In this document: positions 32,640 to 42,299 of the stretch, piece by piece
How the letters are laid out: every line of letters begins with the position of its first letter
Numbering within the stretch: the first letter of the stretch is position 1
Notes under the pieces: generated by a model
What the model saw: the letters and a program-made list of their open reading frames with translations, nothing else
Database searches by the model: none
What the model was told of the DNA's origin: nothing
Program-made: the position numbers and the translations under genes
Assembly (NCBI GenBank): GCA_005889405.1
Contig: VBFY01000064.1
Coordinates: 1 to 57,895, forward strand
Length of the DNA stretch: 57,895 nt
Direction: 5' to 3'
DNA from: Chloroflexota bacterium
Lineage (GTDB): Bacteria; Chloroflexota; Limnocylindria; P2-11E

Positions 32640-35347
32640 GTGGCCCGGCGGAGCTCCTCTTCGAGCAGCCGCACGCGCTCCTCGCGCTCGGCGAGCTTCG
32701 CCTTCTCGTTCGACACGACGTTCGCCGGCGCCTTCTCGGCGAAGCCGGGGCGGGCGAGCAGGTCGCGCGAACGGCGCAGCGTCTCCTTCGCCTCGGCCAG
32801 CTCCCTCTCGAGCCGCGCGTGGTGTTCGGCCGGATCGCGCTCGACCGCGACGCGCACATCGATCGTGCGCACGACGGTGGCCTGCCCGCTTCCGGAGCCG
32901 AACGTGACCTCGGTCTGCGCGAGATGCGAGATCAGGTCCGCGAGATCGTGGATCGCGGTGGTGTCGCCACCGAGCGTCGTCTTCACGCGCTCGCCAGGCT
33001 TCGTGCCGGCCTCCTGACGGAGGTTCCGGATCGCGCGCACGAGCTCGAGCGCGATGTCCATGCGCTCCTCGAGCGCGACCGATCGCGTGCCGGGCTTCGG
33101 CCACTTCGCGATCACGAGCGACGGCGATCGGTCGGTGTTCGGCAGTCGCTGCCAGAGCTGCAGCGCGACGGTGTCGCTGATGAACGGCACGATCGGGTGC
33201 GCGAGTCGCAGGATGCGGTCGAGCACGTACGCGAGCGTGCGCACCGTACTCAGAGCTCGTTTCTCGTCGCGCAGGCCCGCCTTCGCGAGCTCCAGGTAGA
33301 CGTCGGCGAACTCGCCCCATACGAACTGCTGCAGCGCGGAAACGTACTCGCCGAAGAGGTAGTGCTCGATGAGCCGCGTGAGCTCGGCGACCGTCGCCTC
33401 GGTGCGCGAGAGGATCCAGCGCTCCGCGTGTCCAAGTGACGGATCGGCCGATCCCGCACCGGCCTTGGGCGCGGGCGTGCGATCGGAGCGCCAGTCGCGC
33501 AGCGCCTCGGCATGCTCGTCGATGTGATGCTGCACGAAGCGACCGATGTTCCACAGCTTGTTCGCGAACTCCTTCGCGTTCTGCAGCTTCGTCTCGGAGA
33601 GCGTCTGGTCCGCGCCCGCGGCGACGCCGTTCACCAGCGCGAAGCGGAGCGCATCGGCGCCGTACTGCTCGATGAAGCCCATCGGGCTGATCACGTTGCC
33701 GGTGGACTTGCTCATCTTCTCGCCGTCCACGAGGACGAGACCGTGGAGGTAGACGGTGTGGAACGGGATGTCCCCCATCTCCTCGATGCCCATCATGATC
33801 ATGCGGGCCACCCAGAAGAACAGGATGTCGTAGCCCGTCTCAAGGACGCTGCCCGGGTAGTAGCGCCGCAGGTCGGGCGTCTGGTCGGGCCAGCCGAGGG
33901 TCGAGAACGGCCAGAGCGCGCTCGAGAACCACGTGTCGAGCACATCGGGGTCCTGTTTGATGTCGTCGCTCCGGCATCGCGTGCAGCGTGTCGGGTCCGG
34001 ACCGTCTTCCTCGGGCACGACGATCTCGTCGCAGTCGCGGCAGTACCAGACCGGAATGGAGTGGCCCCACCAGATCTGGCGCGACACCGGCCAGTCGCGG
34101 ATGTTCTCCATCCAGTTGAAGAAGACCTTCTCCTGGTACCGCGGGTGGATCGTGACGCGGCCCTCGCGCACCGCGGCGATCGCCGGCGCCGCGAGCCGCG
34201 GCATCTTCACCCACCATTGCTTCATCACGAGCGGCTCGTCGATCGTCTTGCAGCGGTCGTGCACGCCGACGGCATGCGTGAGCGGCTCGTCCTTCACCAG
34301 CAGGCCGCGATCCTTCAGCATCTCGACCGCCATACGGCGGCCGGTGTCGCGGTCGGGTCCCGCCAGCGGTCCCGCCGCCGGCGTCATGAAGCCGCGCGTG
34401 TCGATGACGGTGATCACGGGCAGGCCGTGCCGCTGTCCGATCTCGAAGTCCGTGGCGTCGTGGCCGGGCGTGATCTTCAGCGCGCCGGTGCCGAACTTCG
34501 GGTCGACGGCTTCGTCGCCGATCACCTTCACGCGGCGCTCGATCATCGGCACGAGCACCTCGCGCCCGATGAACGGCTTCCACCGATCGTCGTCCGGGTG
34601 CACCGCCACGGCGACGTCGGCCACGATGGTCTCGGGGCGCGTCGTCGCGATGACGAGCGGTGGATCGCCGGGCTTCGGGTCCGCCCACGGATACCGCACG
34701 AAGTAGAGCGGGTCGGTCCGCTGCACGTGCTCCAGCTCGAGGTCCGAGTACGTCGTCTGGCAACGCACGCACCAGTGCACGATCCGATCGGCGCGGTAGA
34801 GGTGACCGCGCTTGAACAGCCGGATGAAGTGCGTGCGCACCGCGCGCTGCTTCGGTGGCTCCATCGTGAAGTTGCGACGCGACCAGTCCAGCGAGCACCC
34901 GAGGAGCCGTAGCTGCTTCTCGATGCGCGGTCTGTAGTGGTCCATCCACTTCCACATCTCGGCCACGAACTTCTCGCGGCCGAGGTCGTTGCGTCCGATC
35001 TCGTTCTTCGCGAGCTCGTCCTCGACCACCTTCTGCGCGATGATCCCGGCGTGGTCGGTGCCCGGCATGTAGAGCGTCGGCTCGCCGAGCATGCGGTGCC
35101 AGCGCGCCATGAGGTCCTCGTAGCCGCCGAAGCCCAGCGCGTGACCGAGGTGGAGGTCGCCGGTGACGTTCGGCAGCGGCAGCATCATCACGAACGGCGT
35201 GTTCGGGTTGCGCTCGTCGGGCGTGAAGAAACCGTTGTCTTCCCACCACTTGTAGAGGTCCTGCTCGACGGCGGACGGACGGTAGTTCTTCTCGCTGAAC
35301 GACACGACCGACTGCGGTGCATCCAGTTTTTCTTTCGTCATCGCCAT
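32636..35347 (-). CDS. valS: valyl-tRNA synthetase
   Basis: 903-residue class I synthetase charging tRNA-Val. HIGH appears as NVTGDLHLGHALG, KMSKS as DGEKMSKSTGN, and the editing domain is present (ATTRPETIVADVAVAVHP...GTGALKITPGHDATDFEIG). The C-terminus has the arm and a coiled coil (ERELAEAKETLRRS). Length is normal. ATG 35347 is chosen because AAGGAGGT lies 6 bases upstream; a CUG/ATG 24 bases earlier is not needed. A T-box riboswitch lies immediately upstream, so expression should rise when tRNA-Val is uncharged. Confidence 0.97.
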   Translation of the reverse strand: MAMTKEKLDAPQSVVSFSEKNYRPSAVEQDLYKWWEDNGFFTPDERNPNTPFVMMLPLPNVTGDLHLGHALGFGGYEDLMARWHRMLGEPTLYMPGTDHAGIIAQKVVEDELAKNEIGRNDLGREKFVAEMWKWMDHYRPRIEKQLRLLGCSLDWSRRNFTMEPPKQRAVRTHFIRLFKRGHLYRADRIVHWCVRCQTTYSDLELEHVQRTDPLYFVRYPWADPKPGDPPLVIATTRPETIVADVAVAVHPDDDRWKPFIGREVLVPMIERRVKVIGDEAVDPKFGTGALKITPGHDATDFEIGQRHGLPVITVIDTRGFMTPAAGPLAGPDRDTGRRMAVEMLKDRGLLVKDEPLTHAVGVHDRCKTIDEPLVMKQWWVKMPRLAAPAIAAVREGRVTIHPRYQEKVFFNWMENIRDWPVSRQIWWGHSIPVWYCRDCDEIVVPEEDGPDPTRCTRCRSDDIKQDPDVLDTWFSSALWPFSTLGWPDQTPDLRRYYPGSVLETGYDILFFWVARMIMMGIEEMGDIPFHTVYLHGLVLVDGEKMSKSTGNVISPMGFIEQYGADALRFALVNGVAAGADQTLSETKLQNAKEFANKLWNIGRFVQHHIDEHAEALRDWRSDRTPAPKAGAGSADPSLGHAERWILSRTEATVAELTRLIEHYLFGEYVSALQQFVWGEFADVYLELAKAGLRDEKRALSTVRTLAYVLDRILRLAHPIVPFISDTVALQLWQRLPNTDRSPSLVIAKWPKPGTRSVALEERMDIALELVRAIRNLRQEAGTKPGERVKTTLGGDTTAIHDLADLISHLAQTEVTFGSGSGQATVVRTIDVRVAVERDPAEHHARLERELAEAKETLRRSRDLLARPGFAEKAPANVVSNEKAKLAEREERVRLLEEELRRAT

Positions 35348-35363
35348 CTCAGACCTCCTTCTC

Positions 35364-35585
35364 AAAATCAAAAGCCCCGTCTCGTCTGCGGACGAAGCGG
35401 AGCTCGTGGTACCACTGCAGTTCCCGTCGAGCCACGTGATCGATTTCCCCGATCCGCGCTCGGCGGCTCAGTCGGCCGATAACGGGTGCCTCCGATCCGA
35501 CTCGCGGGCGACTTCCCGTCCCTGTTCACCGCGGCGCGCTTCCAGCCGGTGACGCGCCTTCTCTATCGGTACGTGGGTCGGTCTT
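35364..35585 (-). ncRNA. T-box riboswitch of valS with intrinsic terminator
   Basis: Read on the minus strand. Stem I closes with CCGAC (35577-35581) against GTCGG (35497-35501). A GUC valine codon at 35510-35512, after GGGAA, is my candidate specifier. The common motif CCGTTATC follows. The T-box core GAACTGCAGTGGTACCACG (about 35405-35423) has UGGU, which pairs with the ACCA end of uncharged tRNA-Val. The terminator stem (35373-35386 with 35391-35404, one mismatch, two G-U pairs) is followed by TTTTGATTTT. Promoter not found; it must overlap the end of the GGDEF gene. Confidence 0.9.
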
Positions 35586-35625
35586 CTTCCCGGTCGCTGC
35601 CGGTATGAGGAAATGGTAGCCGAGC

Positions 35626-38600
35626 TCAGGCCAGCTGCGCGCGCGACCCCCGCGTCAGCTGCTTGTGCCGGTACATCGCCCGGTCGGCCGCGTCCACCAG
35701 CGCGTCGACGGTGATCGGGCGGTCCGATGCGTCCGCGACACCCCAGGCGATCGTCGGCAGCCGCTTGCCATCGGCGAGCGTGCCCTCGGCGATGTTGCTC
35801 GCGACGCGGCGCATGACGCGCTCGGCCGCGAGCAGCGGCGCGCCGGGGAAGAGGATCGCGAACTCGTCGCCGCCGATGCGCGCGACTGTGTCGCGGTCGC
35901 GGACGCCCGCCGAGAGGATCTCGCCGATGCGGATGAGCGCCTCGTCGCCGGCGCCATGTCCGAACTCGTCGTTGAGCTGCTTAAGTCCGTTCGCGTCGAG
36001 CACGGCGACGGTGATCGGCATGAGCGCATCGCCCTCGAGCTGTGTGCGGAGCCGCGAGAAGAACGTACGCCGATTGGGCAGACCCGTGAGCGAATCGGTC
36101 TCGGCCGCGGTCTTCGCAGCCTGGTGCAGCCGCGCGACGCGCAGCGCGGCGGCGATCTGGTGGGACACGGCGGTGAGCAGCTCCTCGTCCTCGCGGGTGA
36201 ACGCCTCGCTGCGCGGGCTCTCGATACCGAGCACGCCGACGCGCTCCTCGCCGAGCTGCAGCGGCACGCACAGGACCGACTGGATGTTCGGGGGACCATA
36301 GAAACGCGGATCGGCCTGCGCCTCGGTGACGTGTTGCAGCTGGCCATGCTCGATGACCCACCAGCTGATGCCGACGCCGCGCGTGAGCAGCTGACCGACG
36401 TACGGCTCCGACGGGCCGACCGCGGCGCGCACGACGAGACATTGGCGCTTGTCGTCGAGGGTGAGCAGGAAGCCGTTCTCGTAGCCCATCGCCTCGCACA
36501 CGATCCGCAGCAGCCGGCCCGCGAGCTCGTCGATGTCAAGGACCGCGCTGATCTCTGACGCGAGTCGCTGGAGGATGGCGAGCTGCCGTCCATGTGCGTG
36601 CGCGGACGCGGCAAACTGCTCGAGCACGCCACCCGGGCCCGGGACGTTCTCCATGTCCTCCTCTTCGATCGCGCCGACGCGGCGGAGATACGCCGCGCCG
36701 TGCTGGCGGTCGCGATCTATCACGCGGAGGAACGCGTCGACGACGTCGGGATGGAACTGCGTCCCGCGGCACCGCATGAGCTCGGCGCACGCGAACTCGA
36801 CGCTCTGCGCCTGCTTGTACGCGCGCCGGCTCACGATGACCTCGAACGCATCGGCGGCCGCGACGACGTACGCCTCGATCGGGACCGAGTCGCCCGCGAG
36901 CTTCTCGGGATAGCCGGCGCCGTCGAAGCGTTCGTGGTGCGCGCGGACGATCGGTACGAGATCCCGCAGTGGCTCGACCGCCGCGAGGATCGAACCGGCG
37001 ACCGCGGGATGGGTGCGCATGATCACCCACTCGTCGGCGCTCAGCGGCCCGGGCTTGTTGAGGATGGCATCGGGCACGCCGATCTTGCCGATGTCGTGGA
37101 GCAGGGCGCCGAGCTGCACGCGACGCAGCTGGTCCCCAGAGAGCCGCATCTCGTCCGCGATCGTCCGCGCGAGCGCGGCGACCCGCGCCGAGTGGCTGCG
37201 CGTGTAGGGGTCACGCGCGTCGACCGCCGCTGCGAGAGCCTTCACCGAAGCGAGATAGAGCTCTCGCATCTGCGCAAGGTGCTCCGCGTTCTCGAAGGCT
37301 GTGGCGACGAGGTTCGCGAGCGACTGCAGCACCGCGATGTCCTCATCGTCGAACATGCCGGGGCGGTACGCCTGGCTCGAGAGCACGCCCACGAGTCGCC
37401 CGCGGCTCTTCAGCGGAACGTGCACCGCGGAGAGCGACGGGCGTTTGTCTTCTCCGAAGGTCATGCCCCGGCGCTGCACCGGATCGTCGGCGCCGCGCAC
37501 CAGGTAGGTCTCGCCGGTGAGGACCACCTGGCTCGTCGGCCCGGTTCCGAGCGGGTAGCGCTCGCCGACCCAGACCTCGGCGCCCTCGGCCTGCAAGATG
37601 AATTCGAACTCCTTCTTGTCCGCGTCGTAGCGCGCCACATAGAAGGAGTCGCGGGCGACGAGGGCGCCGGCGGTCTCGTACGCAAGCTTCGCGATGCCGA
37701 ATGGCTCGCGAACACCGGCCAGCGTCCAGGCCAGAACGTTGAGGGCCGACAGGCGGCGGATGCGCTGCTCGCGCTCGGCGCGCACGCGCGCCGACCGCAT
37801 GGCCGCCGCGGCCAGCTGCGCGAAGGCGAAGAGGCCCTGGCGGTCGATCGTGTCAAAGGTGCGATCGGGGTCGGTGGTGGCTATGCCCACGCTTCCGGCG
37901 ACCTCGCCACCGAGCATCACCGGCGCGGCCATCGCGGCGTGGATGCCGGCCTCGCGCAGCAGATCGGAGTTCCCACTCGCATCGCCATGCGTCTCGATCG
38001 CGTAATCGCGGATGCTCACGACCTCGCGGCGCCGGATCACCTGCCGCACGAGCGGCCCGACGACCTGCGGCGCCGACAACGGCGCGGCAAGCCCGAGGCC
38101 AGCGATGTCGACCGCGGTCTCGCCCTCCAGCTCCGTGACGAGCACGAACTCGGTGTCGTACGCTTCGCGCATCTCTTGAGCGATGCGGCGGATCACGTCC
38201 GACACAGCGCCGGTCTCGGCCGCTAGCTCGCGCGAAACGGTCTCCACGCGCCGCGCCTGTTCGATGATGCGGGCGTTGCGCAGCGCGATCGCCGCGTGAG
38301 CCGCGAGGCCTTCGAGCGCGCGAACATCGTTGTCATCGAATGGACGGACCTGCAGCCGACCGACCGTGAGGGTCGCCGCGATCTCGCCTTGCACCACGAT
38401 CGGCACGCCGACGATCGACCGTACGCCAATGTCCTTGATCGCTGGGACCGCCGTCGTGTCGGCGGCATAGTCGGCCCACGCGACCGCGCGGCGCGAGCGC
38501 AGCACCGCGCCGACGATGCCGACGCGCGCGGACGCATGGACGCCCACCGCGCGCTCGCCAGTGCCGGCGCCGGCGACGATGGTGAACTCGTCGCCGCGGC

Positions 38601-39258
38601 GGCGATTGATCGTGGCGTGATGCGCGTCGACGAGGAGCAGCGCGTTGCGCGCGATCGAGCGGAAGAGTCCTTCAGGCGCGGTCTCCTGTCCGATGTCGGT
38701 CGCGACGCGTTGCAGGCTGCGCGCGAGGCGGAGCGCGCGGGCGCCGGTGCGCTGCTCGCCGCGGTAGTGGTCGACGGTCGCGCTGAGGATGATCAGCACC
38801 AGGATGACGACCACCGCTTCGCCGAACACCTGCGTCACCGGTGTCGGTGTCCCGAGCCCGACGCGCACGGTCTCCTGGCCCACGCGACCGACGACGTATG
38901 CCGCCGCGGTCGCGGTGACCCCGTGGCGCCCGAGCCGGTACATCGCGAGCGCACCGATCGCGATCACGACGACGAACGCGACGCTTCGTTCGTTCGGCGC
39001 GCTGGCGATCATCCACGCGGCGGCCGCCAGGAGATCGCCGACCACGACGAACGGCGGCGTCTCCGACAAAGGCACTGCGGCGCCAGCACGGCGCACGTCA
39101 TCGCGCCAGATCAGGAACGAGGTCGCCAGGAGGAAGCCCAGGGCGGCGTATGCGAAGAGCAGCGTCGCCTGGCCACCGATCGCGATCCACGTGACGGCGC
39201 CGGCGACCGCGATCAGTCGCGCGAGCAGAAGGACATCGCGTGGGAAGAAGCGGGCCAT
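35626..39258 (-). CDS. multi-GAF sensor with both HD-GYP and GGDEF domains
   Basis: 1210 residues. About six N-terminal membrane segments (to about 165) are followed by three GAF domains (roughly 180-335, 345-495 and 510-660), an HD-GYP domain (670-850, HDIGKIGVP at about 721 and HHERFDGAGYPEKL), a fourth GAF (885-1035) and a GGDEF domain (1045-1205). The active-site loop is RIGGDEF (1129-1133) with an intact I-site RDRD five residues before it. Both a c-di-GMP phosphodiesterase and a diguanylate cyclase therefore look competent in one chain. It stands alone, 40 bases upstream of the valS T-box region. Confidence 0.92.
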   Translation of the reverse strand: MARFFPRDVLLLARLIAVAGAVTWIAIGGQATLLFAYAALGFLLATSFLIWRDDVRRAGAAVPLSETPPFVVVGDLLAAAAWMIASAPNERSVAFVVVIAIGALAMYRLGRHGVTATAAAYVVGRVGQETVRVGLGTPTPVTQVFGEAVVVILVLIILSATVDHYRGEQRTGARALRLARSLQRVATDIGQETAPEGLFRSIARNALLLVDAHHATINRRRGDEFTIVAGAGTGERAVGVHASARVGIVGAVLRSRRAVAWADYAADTTAVPAIKDIGVRSIVGVPIVVQGEIAATLTVGRLQVRPFDDNDVRALEGLAAHAAIALRNARIIEQARRVETVSRELAAETGAVSDVIRRIAQEMREAYDTEFVLVTELEGETAVDIAGLGLAAPLSAPQVVGPLVRQVIRRREVVSIRDYAIETHGDASGNSDLLREAGIHAAMAAPVMLGGEVAGSVGIATTDPDRTFDTIDRQGLFAFAQLAAAAMRSARVRAEREQRIRRLSALNVLAWTLAGVREPFGIAKLAYETAGALVARDSFYVARYDADKKEFEFILQAEGAEVWVGERYPLGTGPTSQVVLTGETYLVRGADDPVQRRGMTFGEDKRPSLSAVHVPLKSRGRLVGVLSSQAYRPGMFDDEDIAVLQSLANLVATAFENAEHLAQMRELYLASVKALAAAVDARDPYTRSHSARVAALARTIADEMRLSGDQLRRVQLGALLHDIGKIGVPDAILNKPGPLSADEWVIMRTHPAVAGSILAAVEPLRDLVPIVRAHHERFDGAGYPEKLAGDSVPIEAYVVAAADAFEVIVSRRAYKQAQSVEFACAELMRCRGTQFHPDVVDAFLRVIDRDRQHGAAYLRRVGAIEEEDMENVPGPGGVLEQFAASAHAHGRQLAILQRLASEISAVLDIDELAGRLLRIVCEAMGYENGFLLTLDDKRQCLVVRAAVGPSEPYVGQLLTRGVGISWWVIEHGQLQHVTEAQADPRFYGPPNIQSVLCVPLQLGEERVGVLGIESPRSEAFTREDEELLTAVSHQIAAALRVARLHQAAKTAAETDSLTGLPNRRTFFSRLRTQLEGDALMPITVAVLDANGLKQLNDEFGHGAGDEALIRIGEILSAGVRDRDTVARIGGDEFAILFPGAPLLAAERVMRRVASNIAEGTLADGKRLPTIAWGVADASDRPITVDALVDAADRAMYRHKQLTRGSRAQLA

Positions 39259-39319
39259 GCCGCGACCACGATAGGTTTCACGAAGCGTGGTGGGTGTCGG
39301 TCCGGTGACGGCCCTCTCG

Positions 39320-41086
39320 TCAGCTCGTCAGTGCGGGAGCGTCGGCAGCCGTTCCAGAACGGGAGGAGCTGGAGGCGGAGGTCACGGGTGGTGGTACTTC
39401 TGGCGCGAGCTCGTCGTCAGCGATGAGCACGAACAGTGTCGCGAGCACGAAGTAGTTCTGGAGCGAGCGCCATGCGAAGTACAGCGGGACGAACGGCCAC
39501 ACCAGCGGCGCGCTCGTGACGGCACGACGCCAGCGAACGAAGACGAAGAGCAGCGCGGCGAAGACGACGAGCGCGAGCGCGCCGTATGTCCCGCGCGAGA
39601 GGAACGGGCCGATCCCCGCAAGCCCGAATCGGACGAGCCCGACCCCGTCCGGCTCGAGCGGTCCGAGGATGGGCGCGCTCACGCCTTCGATGAATCGCTG
39701 CGGCGCGATGAACAGGAACGGTAGGTTAACGACGAGCGCCACGGCGCCGGCGATGACGGCGCGGCGGACCGCTTCGCGCCAACCCCAACGCTGCCAGACA
39801 ACGGCGACGTAGAACGGCGCGACGAACCACGCCGTCTGCCGCGCGGCGAACGCGAGACCGAGCAGGATCGACGAGAGCCACGCACGGCGGACCGCGAGCC
39901 ACGACGCGACCGTGAGTAGCACCCAGGTCGGGTCGATCCCCGCGAGGATCTGCTGCCGCAGGACGATCGCGTTGCCGACGATCGTCGCGAGCGCCATCGG
40001 CCGCCACGCGAGACGAAGCCGCGAGGTCGCGACGAGCCCGAGGATGAGCACCTCCACGAGGAACACCCAACGAACATCGCCGAGGCCGAGTGCGACGAAA
40101 GGCGCGACGACGAGGAACGAGAGCGCCGGGTAGTTGTAGGTATGGACGACGCTACCGTCGTCGAGATGCGTCGCGAGCAGTGGGTCCATGTGAAAACGCG
40201 CGAGCGCTTCCGGTAGATCGAAGACGGCATACGGATCCTGGCCGTTCAGGAAGAGCTCCGCCGCACGGTGGAGCGCGGCGACCGCGTCGGCGTGATACGG
40301 GACCGCGATGATGCACGCAAGTCCCACCAGGGCGAAGGTCGTCAGCACGACGAGCGTCGCGATGAGGTCGCGCACCGTCGGCCGCCAGCGCGCGTACGCC
40401 AGCAGCGGCAGCGCGAACGCGACGACGATCGCGAACATATCGTCCGGCGCGAGACCCGACGATCCGACCGCGAGATGGCGATCGAAGAGCGCGGCCATGA
40501 TCGCGATCGCGACGAGCCCAAAGCCGACGCGTCGCAGGCGATCCGACGGATGCACGCGGGACGGGTCGACGAGGACGAGAACGGTGTAGGCGAGCGCGAA
40601 CATCGCCGCGATGAGGACGGGCGTCGGAAGCACGGCAATCGCGGGCGACGCGAAGACATCGAGGGCCGGCGTCCACAGCGCGAACGCCGCAACGGTGAAT
40701 GGGCGCAGGTGCGTCGCCGTCCGCCACGTCGCCAGCGCCGCGGCAGCGAGATAGAGCGTCATCCCGAGCGGCGTGTCCGCGAGCGCGTTCGCGGTGGCGA
40801 CATACACGCCGGCGGTCAGCGCCAGAGCGATCCAGACCGACGCGCGTGGGGGCCGCTGAAGCGTCGCGAGCAGAAGCACGATGACGAAACAGCCGAAGGC
40901 TGACGCGAGCGGTACGTCCGCGCCGGAGCCGGACAGCGCACGGCGCCCGAGGCCCGCCGACGCGATGCCGGTGGCGGTGAGCGCGAGGCCGACGCGCATC
41001 GCGACGCCTAGGCGCGGATCGAAGCGGCGCTCGACCGTCACTTCGGGATTCCGGCGGAGCGCCTCGGCCAGCTTTGGCTCGCGCAT
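39320..41086 (-). CDS. polytopic membrane protein, GT87/GT-C-like
   Basis: 588 residues with about 13 helices. Near residue 290 it has NGQDPYAVF followed by HTYNYPALSFLV, matching the GxDPY...YPP signature loop of GT87-type (DUF2029) mannosyltransferases, with an extra ~270-residue N-terminal block of helices that the other family members here lack. Such enzymes use polyprenyl-phosphate sugars outside the membrane. The acceptor is unknown. It is divergent from the next GT87 gene (43 bases apart). Confidence 0.75.
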   Translation of the reverse strand: MREPKLAEALRRNPEVTVERRFDPRLGVAMRVGLALTATGIASAGLGRRALSGSGADVPLASAFGCFVIVLLLATLQRPPRASVWIALALTAGVYVATANALADTPLGMTLYLAAAALATWRTATHLRPFTVAAFALWTPALDVFASPAIAVLPTPVLIAAMFALAYTVLVLVDPSRVHPSDRLRRVGFGLVAIAIMAALFDRHLAVGSSGLAPDDMFAIVVAFALPLLAYARWRPTVRDLIATLVVLTTFALVGLACIIAVPYHADAVAALHRAAELFLNGQDPYAVFDLPEALARFHMDPLLATHLDDGSVVHTYNYPALSFLVVAPFVALGLGDVRWVFLVEVLILGLVATSRLRLAWRPMALATIVGNAIVLRQQILAGIDPTWVLLTVASWLAVRRAWLSSILLGLAFAARQTAWFVAPFYVAVVWQRWGWREAVRRAVIAGAVALVVNLPFLFIAPQRFIEGVSAPILGPLEPDGVGLVRFGLAGIGPFLSRGTYGALALVVFAALLFVFVRWRRAVTSAPLVWPFVPLYFAWRSLQNYFVLATLFVLIADDELAPEVPPPVTSASSSSRSGTAADAPALTS

Positions 41087-41129
41087 GCGCTGCGGAGGCT
41101 AACAAGGGGCGCCCATAGACTCGCAGGGC

Positions 41130-42299
41130 GTGAAGTCCGAGGCCGCTCATCGCCCCCGTCTGGTGTGGGCCGCTGGCGTCATCGTCATGGTCTTGGCCGG
41201 GCTCGCCGGGCTCGGGATCTTCATCGCTAAGGAGCCCTACGGCTACGACCTCTGGGCCTACGTTCTGGCCGCACGCCACCTCCTCGCCGGCGAGCCCCTG
41301 TACGCAGCCCGGCCGGAGGTACCGTTCGGGCCGTTCGGCGAATACCACTACGCGCCGCCGGCGGCGGTGCCGTTCGTGCTCCTTGCTCCACTGCCGTTCT
41401 GGCTCGCGACGGTGATCTGGATCGGCGTCAACACCGGAATGGCACTGGCGATCGGCTGGTACCTCATCCGGCCGCTGCCGCGCGACGCTCGGCCGTGGGC
41501 TGCGGCGGCCTTCGTACTCTTCCTCCCCACGATCCTCGAGATCGCGCTCGGCAACCTCAACCTGCTCACGCTCGCGCTCTGCCTCCTCGCGTGGGAGCTG
41601 CGCGGACGGTCGGCGGCGGCGGGTGCGGTCCTCGCCGTCGCGATCGGGCTCAAGCTGCTGCCGCTCACGCTCGTCCTCTTCTATCTCGCATCGGGCCGTT
41701 GGCGCGTCGTCGGTTGGACGATCGCCGTCGGGATGGTCGGCCTCGTCGTCACCGCGGTCGTATTCGCGAGCGACTTCCCGGCGTACGTCGCGCTGCTGCT
41801 CGCGCTGAGGGACAGCCACTGGGCCGCGGATCTGATCGCGAGCACGCCGCCCGCGGAGGTCGCGGCGGTCCTCGGGTCGCCGATCGGCCGCTGGCTGCTC
41901 CCGGTGGCCTCGCTTGCGACGGCGATCCTCGGCGGACTCGCGGCTCGCCGCTACACGCGCGACGAGACACATCTCCACCACCTCGCTCTGGCGTTCGCTC
42001 CGTACCTCGCGTCGTTCGGTCTCTTGTGGTTCCCCTACCTCGTCACCGCGCTCCCACTCATGGCGAGCACGCTCCATCGCGCGCTCCGCCTGCCGCGAGC
42101 GCAGACACGTAGCGCGCTCGTCGTCGCGCTCGGGCTCAGCTGGCTGTTGCTTCAGGTCGTCGGAGAGAGGGACGACCTCGTCCCGATCCTCGCGCACTTC
42201 ATCGGGCTCGTCGTTCTGCTCGCCGTCGCGCTCGCGGTGCTGGCGCTCGCACGCTCGCGCGACATCCCAGAGAGCATCGGGGCGCGTGTGGCAGCATGA
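41130..42299 (+). CDS. GT87-family (DUF2029) membrane glycosyltransferase
   Basis: 389 residues with about ten helices. Motifs are YDLWAYVLAARHLLAGEPLY, YHYAPPAAVPF, GNLNLLTLALCLLAWE and IGLKLLPLTLVLF, the usual GT87 order. These are thought to transfer mannose from polyprenyl-phosphate mannose to cell-envelope glycans. GTG 41130; the stop overlaps the next gene by ATGA. The GT2 at 10.7 kb could make the donor, but the two are far apart. Confidence 0.85.
   Translation: MKSEAAHRPRLVWAAGVIVMVLAGLAGLGIFIAKEPYGYDLWAYVLAARHLLAGEPLYAARPEVPFGPFGEYHYAPPAAVPFVLLAPLPFWLATVIWIGVNTGMALAIGWYLIRPLPRDARPWAAAAFVLFLPTILEIALGNLNLLTLALCLLAWELRGRSAAAGAVLAVAIGLKLLPLTLVLFYLASGRWRVVGWTIAVGMVGLVVTAVVFASDFPAYVALLLALRDSHWAADLIASTPPAEVAAVLGSPIGRWLLPVASLATAILGGLAARRYTRDETHLHHLALAFAPYLASFGLLWFPYLVTALPLMASTLHRALRLPRAQTRSALVVALGLSWLLLQVVGERDDLVPILAHFIGLVVLLAVALAVLALARSRDIPESIGARVAA

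Noticed and set aside
31764-33554. A 596-residue open frame spanning the MBL gene and part of valS
   Set aside because: Residues before 32639 are an out-of-frame reading of valS, rich in Arg/Ala, with no homology; the MBL protein starts at GTG 32639.
40152-42197. A 681-residue minus-strand frame opposite the glycosyltransferases
   Set aside because: Arg/Glu-rich composition typical of antisense frames in GC-rich genes; real membrane proteins lie on the other strand and in another frame.
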